Source of the DNA: Schistocephalus solidus
Lineage: Eukaryota > Platyhelminthes > Cestoda > Diphyllobothriidea > Diphyllobothriidae
Length of the DNA stretch: 64,000 nt
Reading direction: 5' to 3'
Assembly (NCBI GenBank): GCA_017591395.1
Contig: WEDG01000883.1
Location: 1 to 64,000 of the forward strand
Shown here piece by piece: positions 1-10,702 of this stretch. The notes under the pieces are model-generated. The model saw nothing but the letters and a program-made list of their open reading frames with translations, had not been told where the DNA came from and made no database searches. A program made the position numbers and the translations under genes. Within the stretch, counting starts at the first letter, position 1, and each line of letters opens with the position of its first letter.

Positions 1-3000
1 GTTGGCGACTCGCAGCTCAGTTGGCTAGAGCGTTGGCTGTTATAAAGTCTTCCCCTTGCTGGCATGGGTTCGAATCTGACCGAGGGCGCCGAGTCTTTCA
101 CAAAAGGGGTCAAAAGAATTATTCAAATCTGCCAAAATCCTCTACAAATTAATTGTGCCTAGTAGTCATCTGGTGGATTCTAGATTGATTGCTTAGAAAA
201 TCCTGCTTGGGCAATCAGCTTGCCGTATCAGAATTTGTGGATTCCATACGTTGCAGTAGGCTGAGTGAGTAACTTGACCCAAATATCATTAAACTCAGGG
301 CTCCCGTTAGCGAATCGCAGCTTTGTTGGCTAGACCATTGGCTATATTAAAGCTTTCCCTTTGCTGGCGTGGGTTTGAATTCCACCGAGAGCAATGAGTT
401 TTTACAGAAAGGGGGTCAAAGAATTCATGCAAATCTGCCGAAAATCCTCTACCACTTAATTGTGCCTGGTAGTCATCTGGTGGATTCTAGATTGATTGCT
501 TAGGAAATCCTGCTTGGGCAATTAGCTTGCTGTATCAGAATTGGTTGATTCCATACGTTGCATTTGGATGGGTGGGAAACTTGAGCCAAATGTGATTAAA
601 CTCAGGGCTCCCGTTGGCGACTCGCAGTTCAGTTGGCTAGAACGTTGGCTGTTCTTAAGCCTTACCATTGCTGGCTTGGGTTCGAATTCCACCAAGGCTG
701 TCGAGTGTTTCACAAGTGGGCCAAAGGTATTATTCAAATCTGCCAAAAATCCTCTACTAATTAATTGTGCCTGGTAGTCATCTGGTGGATTCTAGATTTA
801 TTGCTTAGGAAATCCTGCTTGGGCAATTAGCTTGCTGTATCAGAATTGGTGGATTCCATATTTTACAGTAGGCTGAGTGGGTAGCTTGACCCAAATGTGA
901 TTAAACTCAAGGCTCCCGTTGGCGACTCGCAGCTCAGTTGGCTAGAGCGTTGGCTGTTCTAAAGTCTTTCCCCTTAATGGCGTGGGTCTGAAATCCCACC
1001 GAAGCTGCCGAGTTTTCTCCCAAATGCGTTAATGGAATTATTCAAATCTACCAAAATCTTCTACTAATTAATTGTGCCTGGTAGTCATCTGGTGGATTCT
1101 AGATTGATTGCTTAGGAAATCCTGCTTTGGCAATTAGCATGCTGTATCAGAATTGGTGGATTCCATACGTTGCAGTTGGATGGGTGGGTAACTTGAGCCA
1201 AATATCATTAAACTCAGGGCTCCGGTTGGCGACTCGCTGCTCAGTTGGCTAGAGCGTTGGCTGTTCTAAAGCCTTCCCCTTGCTGGCATGGGTTCGAATC
1301 TGACCGAGGCCGCCGAGTCTTTTCACAAAAGGTGTCAAAAGAATTATTCAAATCTGCCAAAATCCTCTACTAATTAATTGTGCCTGGTAGTCATCTGCTG
1401 AATTCTAGATTGATTGCTAAGGAAATCCTGCTTGGGCAATTAGCTTGCTGTATCAGAATTGGTTGATTCCATACGTTGCATTTGGATGGGTGGGAAACTT
1501 GAGCCAAATGTGATTAATTTCAGGGCTCCTGTTGGCGAATCGCAGCTCAGTTGGCTAGAGCGTTGGCTGTTCTAAAGCCTTACCCTTGCTGGCTTGGGTT
1601 CGACTTCCATCAAAGCCATCGAGTGTTTCACAAGTGGGCCAAAGGTATTATTCGAATCTGCCAAAATCATCTACTAATTAATTGTGCCTGGTAGTCATCT
1701 GGTGGATACTAGATTGATTGCTTAGGAAATCCTGCTTGGGCAATTAGCTTGCTGTATCAGAATGGGTGGATTCCATACGTTGCAGTAGGCTTGGCGGGTA
1801 ACTGGACGCAAGTAAGGTTAAACATACGGCTCCCGGTGGGGCCTCTTAGCTCAGTTTTCTAGAGCGTTAGCTGTCCTAAAGCCTTTCCCCTAATGGCGTG
1901 GGCTGAAATCCCACCGAGGCTGCCGAGTTTCTCCCAAATTCGTTAATGGAATTATTCAAATCGGCCAAAATCCTCTACATATTAATTGTGCCTGGTAATC
2001 ATCTGGTGGATTCTAGATTGATTGCTTAGGAAATCCGTCTTGGCCAATTAGATTGCTGTATCAGAATGGGTGGATTCCATACGTTGCAGTAGGCTGGCCG
2101 GCTAACTTGACCCAACTGTGATTTAACTCGTGGCTCCCGGTGGGGCCTCATAGCTCAGTTGGCTAGACCGCTGGCTGGATTAAAGCTTTCCATTTTGCTG
2201 GCGTTTGTTCAAATCCCACCGATGCCGCCGAGTTTTTCACATGGGGGTCAAAGGAATTTTTCAAATCTGCCAAAATCCACTACTAATTAATTGTGCCTGG
2301 TAATCGTTTGGTGGATTCTAGATTGATTGCTTAGGAAATCCTGCTTCGACGATTAGCATGCTGTATCAGAATTGGTGAATTCCAAACGTTGCAGTAGCAT
2401 GAGTGGGTAACTTGACCCAGATGTGATTAAACACAGGGTTCCCGCTAACGACTCGCAGTTCAGTTGGATAGAGCGTTGGCTGTTCTAAAAGTTTTCCCAT
2501 TGCTGGCGTGGGTTCGAATCTGACCGAGGCCGCCGCGTTTTTCACAAAAGGAGTCAAAGGAATTATTTAAATCTGCTACAATCCTCTACTAATTAATTAT
2601 GCCTGGTAGTCATCTGGTGGATTCTAGATTGCTTGCTTAGGAAATCCTGCTTGGGCAATTAGCTTGCCGTATCAGAATTGGTGGATTCCATACGTTGCAG
2701 TAGGCTGGCCCGGTAACCTGACCCAAATATGATTAAACTCGGGGCTCCCGTTAACGACTCGCAGCTCAGTTAGCTAGACCATTGGCTGTATTAAAGCTTT
2801 CCCCTTGCTGGCGTGGGTTTGAATTCCATCGAGACCAAGTCGTTTTTAACAAGAGGGTCAAAGAAATTTTGCAAATCTGCCAAAATACTCTACTTATTAA
2901 CTATGTCTGGTAGTCATCTGGAGGATTCCAGATTGATTCCTTAGTAAATCCTGCTTGGGCCATCAGCTTGCTGCATCATAATTGGTCGATTTCATACATT

Positions 3001-5798
3001 GCAGTAGGCTGTGCGGTTAACTTGACCCAAGTGTGGTTTAACTCACGGTTCTCGGTGGGGCTTCGTAGCTCAGTTGGCTCGAGCGTTGGCTGGACTAAAT
3101 TCTTTCTTTTGCTGGCGTGGATTCGAATTCCACCGAGGGCGCTGTGTTTTTCACAAAAGGAATCAAAGGAATTATTTAAATCTGCCAAAATCCTCTACAA
3201 ATTAATTGTTCCTAGTAGTCATCTGGTGGATTCTAGATTGATTGCTTAGTAAATCCTGCTTGGGCAATCAGCTTGCCGTATCAGAATTGGTGGAGTCCAT
3301 ACGTTGCAGTAGGTTGAGTGGGTAACTTGACCCAAATATCATTAAACTCAGTGCTCCCGTTCGCGTATCGCAGCTTAGTTGGCTAGACCATTGGCTGTAT
3401 TAAAGCTTTCCCTTTGCTGGCGTGGGTTTGAATTCCACCGAGACCAATGAGTTTTAACAAGGGGGTCAAAGAATTCATGCAAATCTGCCGAAATCCTCTA
3501 CCACTTAATTGTGCCTGGTAGTCATCTGGTGGATTCTAGATTGATTGCTTAGGAAATCCTGCTTGGGCAATTAGCTTGCTGTATCAGAATTTGTTGATTC
3601 CATACGTTGCATTTGGATGGGTGGGAAACTTGAGCCAAATGTGATTAAACTCAGGGCTCCTGTTGGCGAATCGCAGCTCAGTTGGCTAGAGCGTTGGCTG
3701 TTCTAAAGCCTTACAATTGCTGGCTTGGGTTCGAATTTCACCAAGGCCGTCGAGTGTTTCACAAAGTGGGCCAAAGGTATTATTCAAATCTGCCAAAATC
3801 ATCTACTAATTAATTGTGCCTGGTAGTCATCTGGTGGATACTACATTGATTGCTTAGTAAATCCTGCTTGGGCAATTAGCTTGCTGTATCAGAATGGGTG
3901 GATTCCATACGTTGCAGTAGGCTGGGTGGGTAGCTTGACCCAAATGTGATTAAACTCAAGGCTCCCGTTGGCGACTCGCAGCTCAGTTGGCTAGAGCGTT
4001 GGCTGTTCTAAAGTCTTCCCCTTGCTGGCGTTGGTTTGAATCCGACCGAAGCCGCCGAGTTTTTCACAAAAGGGGTCAAAGGAATTATTCAAATCTGCCA
4101 AAATACTCTACTTATTAACTATGTCTGGTAGTCATCTGGAGGATTCCAGATTGATTCCTTAGTAAATCCTGCTTGGGCCATCAGCTTGCTGCATCAGAAT
4201 TGGTGGATTCCATACATTGCAGTAGGCTGTGCGGTTAATTTGACCGAAGTGTGGTTTAACTCACGGTTCTCGGTGGGGCTTCGTAGCTCAGTTGGCTCGA
4301 GCGTTGGCTGGACTAAATTCTTTCTTTTGCTGGCGTGGGTTCGAATTCCACCGAGGGCGCTGTGTTTTTTACAACAGGGGTCAAAGAAATTATTCAAATT
4401 TGCCAAAATCCTCTACTAATTAATTGTGCCTGGTAGTCATCTGGTGGATTCTAGATTTATTGCTTAGGAAATCCTGCTTGGGCAATTAGCTTGCTGTATC
4501 AGAATGGGTGGATTCCATACGTTGCAGTAGGCTGGGTTGGTAGCTTGACCCAAATGTGATTAAACTCAAGGCTCCCGTTGGCGACTCGCAGCTCAGTTGG
4601 CTAGAGCGTTTGCTGTTCTAAAGTCTTCCCCTTGCTGGCGTTGGTTTGAATCCGACCGAAGCCGTCGAGTTTTTCACAAAAGGAATCAAAGAAATTATTC
4701 AAATCTGCCAAAATCCTCTACAAATTAATTGTTCCTAGTAGTCATCTGGTGGATTCTAGATTGATTGCTTAGTAAATCCTGCTTGGGCAATCAGCTTGCC
4801 GTATCAGAATTGGTGGAGTCCATACGTTGCAGTAGGTTGAGTGGGTAACTTGACCCAAATATCATTAAACTCAGTGCTCCCGTTCGCGTATCGCAGCTTA
4901 GTTGGCTAGACCATTGGCTGTATTAAAGCTTTCCCTTTGCTGGCGTGGGTTTGAATTCCACCGAGACCAATGAGTTTTTAAGAAGGGGGTCAAAGAATTC
5001 ATGCAAATCTGCCGAAATCCTCTACCACTTAATTGTGCCTGGTAGTCATCTGGTGGATTCTAGATTGATTGCTTAGGAAATCCTGCTTGGGCAATTAGCT
5101 TGCTGTATCAGAATTTGTTGATTCCATACGTTGCATTTGGATGGGTGGGAAACTTGAGCCAAATGGGATTAAACTCAGGGCTCCTGTTGGCGAATCGCAG
5201 CTCAGTTGGCTAGAGCGTTGGCTGTTCTAAAGCCTTACCATTGCTGGCTTGGGTTCGAATTTCACCAAGGCCGTCGAGTGTTTCACAAGTGGGCCAAAGG
5301 TATTATTCAAATCTGCCAAAATCATCTACTAATTAATTGTGCCTGGTAGTCATCTGGTGGATACTACATTGATTGCTTAGGAAATCCTGCTTGGGCAATT
5401 AGCTTGCTGTATCAGAATGGGTGGATTCCATACGTTGCAGTAGGCTTGGCGGGTAACTTGACGCAAGTAAGATTAAACTTACGGCTCTCGGTGGGGCTTC
5501 TTAGCTCAGTTTTCTAGAGCGTTAGCTGTCCTAAAGCCTTTCCTTTAATGGCGTGGGCTCAAATCCCACCGCGACTGCCGAGTTTCTCCCAAATGCGTTA
5601 ATGGAATTATTCAAATCAGCCAAAATCCTCTACTTATTAATTGTGCCTGGTAATCATCTGGTGGATTCTAGATTGATTGCTTAGGAAATCCGTCTTGGGC
5701 AATTAGCTTGCTGTATCAGAATGGGTGGATTCCATACGTTGCAGTAGGCTGGCCGGCTAACTTGACCCAACTGTGATTTAACTCGTGGCTCCCGGTGG

Positions 5799-5882
5799 GG
5801 CCTCATAGCTCAGTTGGCTAGAGCGCTGGCTGGACTAAAGCTTTCCATTTTGCTGGCGTTTGTTCAAATCCCACCGATGCCG
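5799..5882 (+). tRNA. tRNA-like domain of satellite unit 20
   Basis: The acceptor strand GGCCTCA (5799-5805) pairs 5 of 7 positions with CGATGCC (5875-5881). The D-arm is complete: GCTC, an AGTTGGCTA loop and GAGC. The B-box region reads TTTGTTCAAATCCCAC. A five-T run follows at about 5887, where a Pol III terminator would be expected. The variable region is long. It is derived from a tRNA but decayed. Confidence 0.35.
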
Positions 5883-6101
5883 CCGAGTTTTTCACATGGG
5901 GTCAAAGGAATTTTTCAAATCTGCCAAAATCCACTACCAATTAATTGTGCCTGGTAATCGTTTGGTGGATTCTAGATTGATTGCTTAGGAAATCCTGCTT
6001 GGCAATCAGCTTGCTGTATCAGACGTTTTGGATAACATACGTTGTAGAAGTCTGGGCGGGTAACTTGACTCAAGTGTTTTTAAACTCAAGGCTCCTGTTG
6101 G

Positions 6102-6185
6102 GGCCTCGTAGCTCAGTTGGCCTAAGCGTTGGCAGTACTTAAGTCTTCCTCTTCCTGGCAAGGGTCCAAATCCCACTCGAGGCCA
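6102..6185 (+). tRNA. tRNA-like domain of the last satellite unit (best acceptor stem)
   Basis: This is the clearest cloverleaf candidate in the array. The acceptor strand GGCCTCG (6102-6108) can pair 7/7 with CGAGGCC (6178-6184). A TA linker and a GCTC D-stem start follow at 6111. The T-arm around 6160-6176 reads GGGTCCAAATCCC. In the commoner units the D-stem is GCTC/GAGC, the T-stem GTGGG/CCCAC with loop TTCGAAT, and the anticodon-position loop GTTCTAA sits on a GGCT/AGCC stem with TCT at positions 34-36; ATT and ACT occur in others. A 13-nt region before the T-stem would be a long variable arm. The D-stem partner and loops are damaged in this copy, so it is a tRNA-like pseudogene and not a credible working tRNA. 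Confidence 0.4.
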
Positions 6186-6243
6186 CCGAGGATTTCTCAA
6201 GTGGGTCAAATGAATTATTCAAATCTGCCAAAATTCTCTACTT

Positions 6244-6818
6244 GCTAGATTTTTGGTCGTCGTAATCTTCAACTGCCACCATTGTTCAATGTGTGCAACC
6301 CAGTATCAATGACATGCATTGAAGTTGATGCGCTCTGATTTCCCTCTCACACCATATAGGTCTACTCTGGTTTCCGTGAATGCGTTTTGTAATTGGTTTT
6401 CTCTCTTTGACCCTTGCATACTTCATTAAAACCTTTTGAGTTCGTTAAAATATTCGTCCCCTTACTGCACTCTCGATTATGCCCATCAAATTGCGTCCAG
6501 TGTTTTATCGACCTTTTGCGCCCAGATTTCATCTCTGAAAGTGTAACCTCTTTTATTTGAATTATCGCGTTTCTCAGTGAATTCTTGTCAGTAAAACATG
6601 TTTATCTAAATAGAATTGTTAAGCCTGCTCTGAGCATTTTGTTTTTCTGTCTTTTTCAGATTAAGAAGTTTGTGCATGTGAGACTTGCGATAAAACCTTC
6701 ACCCTCCGGTGTACTGATTGCGTTCTCCAATTATTTCTTTTTCTTCACCTCCCTGCCTTACTTTGAACCCTCCCTGCCAGCCTAAGTACGCTTTTTTTAG
6801 CTTATTTATATGTGTTTG
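6244..6818. other. Unassigned DNA after the satellite
   Basis: This is AT-rich sequence with no recognised gene or repeat. The longest open frame (6585-6785) has no family resemblance and no coding signature. I see nothing supportable here. Confidence 0.5.
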
Positions 6819-6820
6819 AG

Positions 6821-6892
6821 TTTTCACCTGCGAAGTTCTAATTCCCTAGGAAGACGGAGGCAGGTCTGAAGAACCACGTAGACCGCAAGTAG
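6821..6892 (+). pseudogene. Possible degraded C2H2 zinc-finger exon
   Basis: Two out-of-frame pieces together resemble one finger. FTCEV carries a first zinc Cys, then one frameshift, then RKTEAGLKNHVDRK, where the His falls at the expected first-His place. The second Cys and second His are missing. A pyrimidine-poor AG precedes it, and the right edge lacks the clean donor seen at the 7690 exon. It lies 800 bp upstream of that exon on the same strand, so it could be a decayed sister exon. The resemblance is short and may be chance. Confidence 0.25.
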
Positions 6893-7689
6893 GCGTTTTA
6901 ACCTTTTACTTATCTGGAATAAATTCTTTTTGAAGGTCTATGTTTTGTTTTGCGTTGTGGGTTGTGAAGAGTATTGTCTCCTTTATATCAGAAACCTACT
7001 TCGTTCATTGTACTTATGATAGATAACGTATTAGTTGCGTAGGCACACATTTGCTTTAATACAAGCTAGCGCATGTGGTCAGATGCAGATTCTGCACCAC
7101 CAGGTGCTTTGTTTGTATTGGTTGCTCAGTTGACGTGAAACCGCCAATATCTTTGGCTATTATTTGCGGAAAAACAGTGTTGTTAGTACTTAGACGTCTC
7201 TGACGCCAGTCTCTCTGCCGTATGAAGGGAAAATGTACCGTTTCGAAGTTTGCTTCTTTTCCTTGCTTGCACAGATGATCCTGCCGTGAACTGCATGTTT
7301 TTCGTGTTCAGTGTCGTTGTGGTAAATTAAATTGAGAAGTGCTATTTTTCAAGTCAGGAGAAGGTTCATCAGCACTTAAACGGTCAGGCAGACGGGTTAC
7401 ATCCTATAATTCTGGACTAGCTTGTTTAAACATCATAAATTTTACGATGGAACCTCTTCCAGCATGAATATGTAGGCCTTTAATTCTGCAGAAAATGCAC
7501 TGGTCAACAACTCTGGAGCAAGGATTTAATTCAGGGGTATCTTCCGGAGCACATAGTATTTTCACAATGAAGGCGAAGCGATCGATTGCTTGCTGAGGAA
7601 TTGCAATGGCCTTCGTGAAAATGCTTTGTCCCGAATCCAGTAGCCTACTATTTTCTTGACTTATCTGCTTTTTTTCCTTTTTAATGCAG

Positions 7690-7776
7690 ATCCGTGCCGG
7701 TTCAAGTGTGAGATCTGCGACAGGGCCTTCACCAGGAATTCACCACTGACTCATCATGTGAACGGTGTTCACAAAT
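7690..7776 (+). CDS. Single C2H2 zinc-finger exon (87 nt)
   Basis: A T-rich acceptor tract ending in AATGCAG precedes position 7690, and GTATGC follows at 7777. Between them one open frame, offset by two bases, encodes one complete classical finger: CEIC, twelve residues including F and L at the usual core positions, His, four residues, His, then HK. The exon is 87 nt, with 2 nt of a split codon at the start and 1 nt at the end, so it is phase-symmetric. Exons with the same length and phase occur on the minus strand at 53762-53848 and 58540-58626. C2H2 fingers usually bind DNA or RNA in the nucleus. No convincing companion exon was found nearby, so this is either one exon of a gene with long introns or a stray copy. 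Confidence 0.6.
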
Positions 7777-7782
7777 GTATGC

Positions 7783-9467
7783 CCTCTGCTTTGATTCTTA
7801 AGTAATTGATTATTTATATGTCTGTGGCGCCCCTTACTCCTTTTTTTTACATTTTTTGTGGCCGCGTTTAAATAGTTGTGTTTATTCAAAGAGAAGCTCC
7901 CAATGCTAGTAGTTGAAATCAGTGAAGTTAACTAGTGTTGCTGGTAGAAGCAAGGGAGATTAAAGTGGCTAAGATGAATCCTTCTTAATGTGCCTTTGAT
8001 GGCACTATCACCTAGTCGACATTTGACGTTTCCAGTAACCTAATGGAAAAATGTTGATTGAGGACCGGGTAGCGTGGTACACGTGTTGACGAGCTGTTCA
8101 GCTTTGTCAATTGATGCGCCTGCTCCCACCTCCGGTTGTCTTGATATTATCTTATCATCGGAGCAAACTGGGTGAGGAAGGGACTGCGGTAGAGGCTGCG
8201 TTCACTCGGTGGAGCGCATGGTGGACGTTGGCACCACCACCAGCAGCAGCATTCGAACTGTCATACCATGAGTCATTGACATCCTCGAGCGTCAGGTGTT
8301 ATTATACTCGACTCAATTGAAACCACCGGATAAACTAGCATTATCTGGAGTTTCGCGAGTTTTTCCCATGCGTTTTTATCGGGTATCCAATTGGGAGGAC
8401 CTGTATGTGAGCATTACATGGTCGTAATAGGGGGTTATTTTTCTGCTAAAAATAAACGGCTAATACACTGTGGATACACGTCAATTTGATTTAAAACTTG
8501 TCGCCGAAGAGTGGAGTAATTGACGTGGACTCGATGTACGTGTTTGTGTTCTCCATTTTGCAAATAACCCCTGCGTAGTAGTTAATTGACGATGTCATGA
8601 CTGGCTGATCACTGGCTTGTTCGGCTCCTTTCTTTACGTGTAGGGCGTAAATCCTACCTCCAAGGAGGCATTTTTGCACTAAAACATCAATATGCGGCCT
8701 ATTGCTATCAATTTTCCACGTTAGTTATGTGTGAATCAAGAAAGTTCAGAAAAATACGATCATGCATTTTGTAAATATAATCCTTTGTTGCATTTCAGCA
8801 CGGTAATAATCTACGTGGGAGTTTTGCATGGTCAGAAGTGTGCGGAAAGAGGGAATTTCTGCATTAAAATTGAAGTCGATTGGTTTGTTCGGATGGTTGC
8901 AGTTGGCTAGTCAACGGACGACGCACCTCGGCCAGACACGATGGAGGGATCAAATACACGACTGGTGTGTAACGGATCAGAACCCACAAACAGTTGTTTG
9001 AATGAAGGGGTAATTTTTTGCGTGGAACGAGGTTGGTTATGACGTAACTGTGTGCATGTGAAGACAGCCGGTGCCCTTGCTTCGCTGTCGCCAACCACCA
9101 CCCGCAACTCTCGCGTCTCTCTACTCGGCACCTTCCGAAACCCTTCCCTGCAGTCGCCCACAGCACAGCACTCACCGCTGATTGTGTACCAGATATGTCA
9201 GCGCAACTTCCATCCAGACCGGTCGACCCCATGTTGAAACTCATCCCCCTTGCTAAATTAACAATTGAATATTCAATCTGCTTCTCTTCGCATTATCGAC
9301 TTATACTCCTTCGCATAAGTATTTTGTTTTATCGTATGGATGAGTGATAACGTGTCTGACAACTCTATTCAGCTCGTTGTTAGTCAGGATTTATTCTCAG
9401 TGTTTTGCCTTGCTCGGTGCGTGCTTTCCTCTACAGTGTTACCTATGGGACTGTATGTGTCCGTAAG
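7783..9467. other. Unassigned DNA with one short repeat match
   Basis: No coding region is recognised. Positions about 8110-8225 match part of the LINE-A-associated repeat, sharing a CACCTCCGGT core and a downstream GCGGTAGA block. Open frames around 8864-9244 do not resemble any family I know. The stretch ends where LINE-A copy 1 begins. Confidence 0.45.
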
Positions 9468-10702
9468 AATACTGAAGATGAGATGGAAAGAAAGGATCCT
9501 GGACACGGAAGTCCTGGAGCGGACCGGAATCCTCAGCATCCACGCCATGCTAAGGCAAGTGCAACTGCGATGGAGCGGCCACCTGTTACGAGTGTACGAC
9601 GAGCGACTACCCAAACGATTTTTTTACGGATATGTCGCTACGGGTTCTCGCCGGCAGGGAGGTCAAAAATGACGCTACAAGGACACTGAAGAAATCGCTG
9701 AAGCAACTGCAAATCAACCTTGCGAACTGGTCGGACCTCGCCCAGGATAGACCGGCATGGAGAAGATCCGTGAAGACTGGCTCAGCCATCTATGAAGCCA
9801 ACCGGATTGCCATTGCCAAGGCCAAAAGATCGGCACGAAAGTCACCAGCGCCGCGGACCAACATCGTCGATGCCCAGGCCCTGTCAACATGCACGCGCTG
9901 TCAAACGCATCTTCCGCGCGAGAATCAGCCTGTTTGGACATCTTCGGACGCAATGCACCAACAATCTGACAATTCTTATTTCTACGTCAAATTCTGCCAA
10001 CCCTGCTTCTGACTCCCCTACCCTCACTCCTGGCATCAATTCCATTACTCCCACCATCATAGAGACCACATCCCTCTACTCATCGCCTGTACCCCCACCA
10101 CCGCCTTCGCCTTCACTACCACCACCACCATCAGCGATGGGGCATCTCTCCTAAGCTGTCCTAAATGCGACCGCACATTCACCTCACGCATCGGCCTGGT
10201 CGGTCACTTGCGAATCCATCGTACAGAGAGTGGTGTGCCAGTGCCCGGAGCACCAACACACAGCAGAGATCGCCACCTCCACTCCCCTCACTGTTCTCGC
10301 GCATTCACTCATCGAATGGGCCTATTCAGTCGCATGCCCATCCATGACAACGGAAATCACTACCATGCCGACAACACTGATACACCATGCACACACTCCG
10401 CTCCTGCCATTCTTAGTGCTACTGCCTCCCCCACTACCATGAATGACATCCCCCCAGCCTCCACCGATTTCTCCTGCCACACTGCATCCACAACTTCAAC
10501 TCACGCATCGGCCTGGTCGGTCACCTGCGAATCCATCGCGCGGAGGCAGGTGAACAAGTGCCTGGGGATCCGACAAACAGTCAACGCGCCCGCCTTCACT
10601 GCCCTCACATCTCCCGCACATATACACACCGCATGGGCCTATTGGGACACGTGTGCCTCCACGACAACCTGCTGTAAACCACCGGAGGCTAAGCTACATT
10701 AG
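9468..10702 (+). mobile_element. LINE-A copy 1, 5'-truncated: RT C-terminus plus zinc-finger tail
   Basis: This copy starts within the region downstream of the RT core (motifs RMKW-like, TEVLERTGIL, LRWSGHL, DERLPKR, RRQGGQK) and continues through a basic linker (RRSVKTG, IYEANRIA, AKAKR) into the C2H2 tail. Frames shift near 9670, 9790 and 10150, so it is dead. Comparison with copies at 46170 and 54966 shows the same block order. 5' truncation is the usual outcome of incomplete target-primed reverse transcription. A low-complexity Pro/Ser/Thr linker lies at about 10000-10145. Confidence 0.85.
10157..10219 (+). pseudogene. Intact C2H2 finger within LINE-A copy 1
   Basis: The segment reads CPKC, twelve residues (DRTFTSRIGLVG), His, LRI, His, so all four zinc ligands and the spacing C-x2-C-x12-H-x3-H are present. 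The next finger, about 10285-10350, has lost its first Cys (SPHC) and its first His. The finger belongs to the LINE C-terminus and is not a host transcription factor. Its role in the element is unknown; template or target nucleic-acid binding is a reasonable inference. Confidence 0.8.

Larger units (their letters stand above)
1..6243 (+). repeat. tRNA-like tandem satellite, 21 units of about 305 bp
   Basis: A head-to-tail array begins inside a unit at base 1, so it continues to the left, and ends near 6243. The conserved D-arm/A-box start (GCTCAG or a variant) falls at 15, 320, 627, 932, 1239, 1545, 1849, 2153, 2458, 2764, 3067, 3373, 3676, 3981, 4286, 4591, 4896, 5200, 5504, 5808 and 6111, which gives periods of 303-307 bp. 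Each unit has an A-box-like segment (AGCTCAGTTGGCTAGAGCG), a B-box-like segment (GGTTCGAATCC and variants) about 45 nt later, and often a T4-T5 run just after the domain, followed by about 215 bp of non-tRNA sequence. Short open frames across the array are period-locked accidents and not genes. The family is not one I recognise by name. Whether it is transcribed cannot be seen from sequence. Confidence 0.93.

Noticed and set aside
522..4419. Many 60-90 aa open frames on both strands in the first 6 kb, some near-identical to each other
   Set aside because: They recur with the 305-bp period and overlap on both strands; they are products of the tRNA-like satellite, with no start context or family resemblance.
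1..6243. CRISPR array interpretation of the regular repeats
   Set aside because: Units are 305 bp and fully repeated without short unique spacers; this is a eukaryotic-type satellite.
8864..9244. 126-aa minus-strand frame and an overlapping plus-strand frame with a CQICQR-like piece
   Set aside because: The plus frame lacks the His ligands of a finger and the minus frame has no motif; the overlap on both strands suggests chance.
10081..10140. Proline-rich frame from a CCACCACC-type tract as a separate gene
   Set aside because: It is the low-complexity linker between finger groups of LINE-A, seen also in copies 3 and 4.
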